From: Paenibacillus sp. FSL H3-0469
GTDB lineage: Bacteria; Bacillota; Bacilli; Paenibacillales; Paenibacillaceae
DNA length: 64,000 nucleotides
Reading direction: 5' to 3'
Assembly (NCBI RefSeq): GCF_038051945.1
Contig: NZ_CP150302.1
Coordinates: forward strand, 2,480,001-2,544,000
The notes under the pieces were generated by a model. It ran no database searches, was not told the origin of the DNA, and saw only the letters and a list, made by a program, of their open reading frames with translations. The translations under genes were made by a program, and so were the position numbers. This document shows, one piece after another, positions 63,741 to 64,000 of this stretch (position 1 is the stretch's first letter; each line of letters begins with the position of its first letter).

Positions 63741-64000
63741 ATGTCACGTAAAAATTTAACCGTCGCCGGTATAGTCACTGCTGCGCTGACCGTACTGCTG
63801 CTCACCTTCGCCCTGCGGCCGGAAGGCAGCGGCGGTACCCTTCGGCAAGCGTCTGTGCCTAATCCCTCTGAGGAAAAAGTAATCAAGAAAACCACCCTCG
63901 TGCAGGATGTAACGGCCACTGACAAGCTGAACCGCGTCGATGTAAACAGACATCTGAGCACCCTGCTGGCCGATATGCATCACGCTTCGCCTGAAGCTAT
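63741..64000 (+). CDS. Membrane-anchored protein of unknown function (partial, runs off window)
   Basis: The ATG at 63741 follows AAGGAGCGG, and the frame is open for at least 86 codons to the window edge. Residues 6-25 (LTVAGIVTAALTVLLLTFAL) form a single transmembrane or signal segment. A polar extracellular stretch follows, with a probable short helix (VDVNRHLSTLLADMHH). Too little is visible to name a family. Confidence 0.7.
   Translation, partial: MSRKNLTVAGIVTAALTVLLLTFALRPEGSGGTLRQASVPNPSEEKVIKKTTLVQDVTATDKLNRVDVNRHLSTLLADMHHASPEA

Noticed and set aside
1..64000. tRNA, rRNA, CRISPR array, prophage or insertion sequence
   Set aside because: I found no cloverleaf or rRNA-like stretch, no regularly spaced direct repeats and no transposase with terminal repeats. 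The only mobile-type gene is the Rpn nuclease.

Overview
The window reads as the chromosome of an endospore-forming Bacilli species, most likely Paenibacillus or a close relative. Evidence is the division/cell-wall (dcw) cluster with embedded sporulation genes (spoVD, spoVE, spoIIGA-sigE-sigG, ymxH), bacillithiol synthesis, Bacillus-type yla genes, strong GGAGG ribosome binding sites, frequent TTG/GTG starts and a GC content a little above 50%. The genus is an inference from gene content and order. I saw no rRNA, tRNA, CRISPR array, phage or insertion sequence.

Layout. (1) 1-8071, minus strand: a surface-glycan cluster with three glycosyltransferases (one CgeB-like), a PseB-type dehydratase, a second SDR, a PseC-type aminotransferase and, running off the left edge, a NeuB-type synthase fused to a cytidylyltransferase. 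This is the core of a pathway to a CMP-activated nonulosonic acid. A small jelly-roll-like protein (8183-8623) is divergent from it. (2) 8724-35721, minus strand: mraZ-rsmH-ftsL-pbpB-spoVD-murE-murF-mraY-murD-spoVE-murG-murA-ftsQ, ftsA-ftsZ, an Rpn-family nuclease gene, spoIIGA-sigE-sigG, ymxH, pgeF-yggS-sepF-yggT-ylmH and divIVA. These genes make lipid II precursors, build the divisome and set up the first compartment-specific sigma factors of sporulation. (3) 35931-46689, minus strand: bshC-ahcY, an oligopeptide ABC transporter whose oppD is a wreck, a DUF3397-like gene, panE and an rsfA-like regulator. (4) 47036-56295: a DUF2626 gene, a secreted coiled-coil protein, an orphan solute-binding protein, and phoH, ylaJ, a PNPOx-like gene, an LCP gene, ylaH and typA. 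(5) 56550-64000: a LiaI-like membrane protein, two divergent TerC genes, nifZ-thiI, a lytic transglycosylase and small conserved genes, ending in a truncated anchored protein.

Most notable points: the NeuB/cytidylyltransferase fusion and its position beside divIVA; the decayed oppD inside an otherwise intact opp locus; a 10-bp-period MraZ operator; an Rpn nuclease between ftsZ and spoIIGA; a bshC-ahcY pair; candidate Spo0A/sigA, sigF and sigH promoters in front of spoIIGA, sigG and ftsA; and two long imperfect inverted repeats that may belong to dispersed families. Nothing here is clearly a wholly new system. The glycan locus is the best candidate for new biology.
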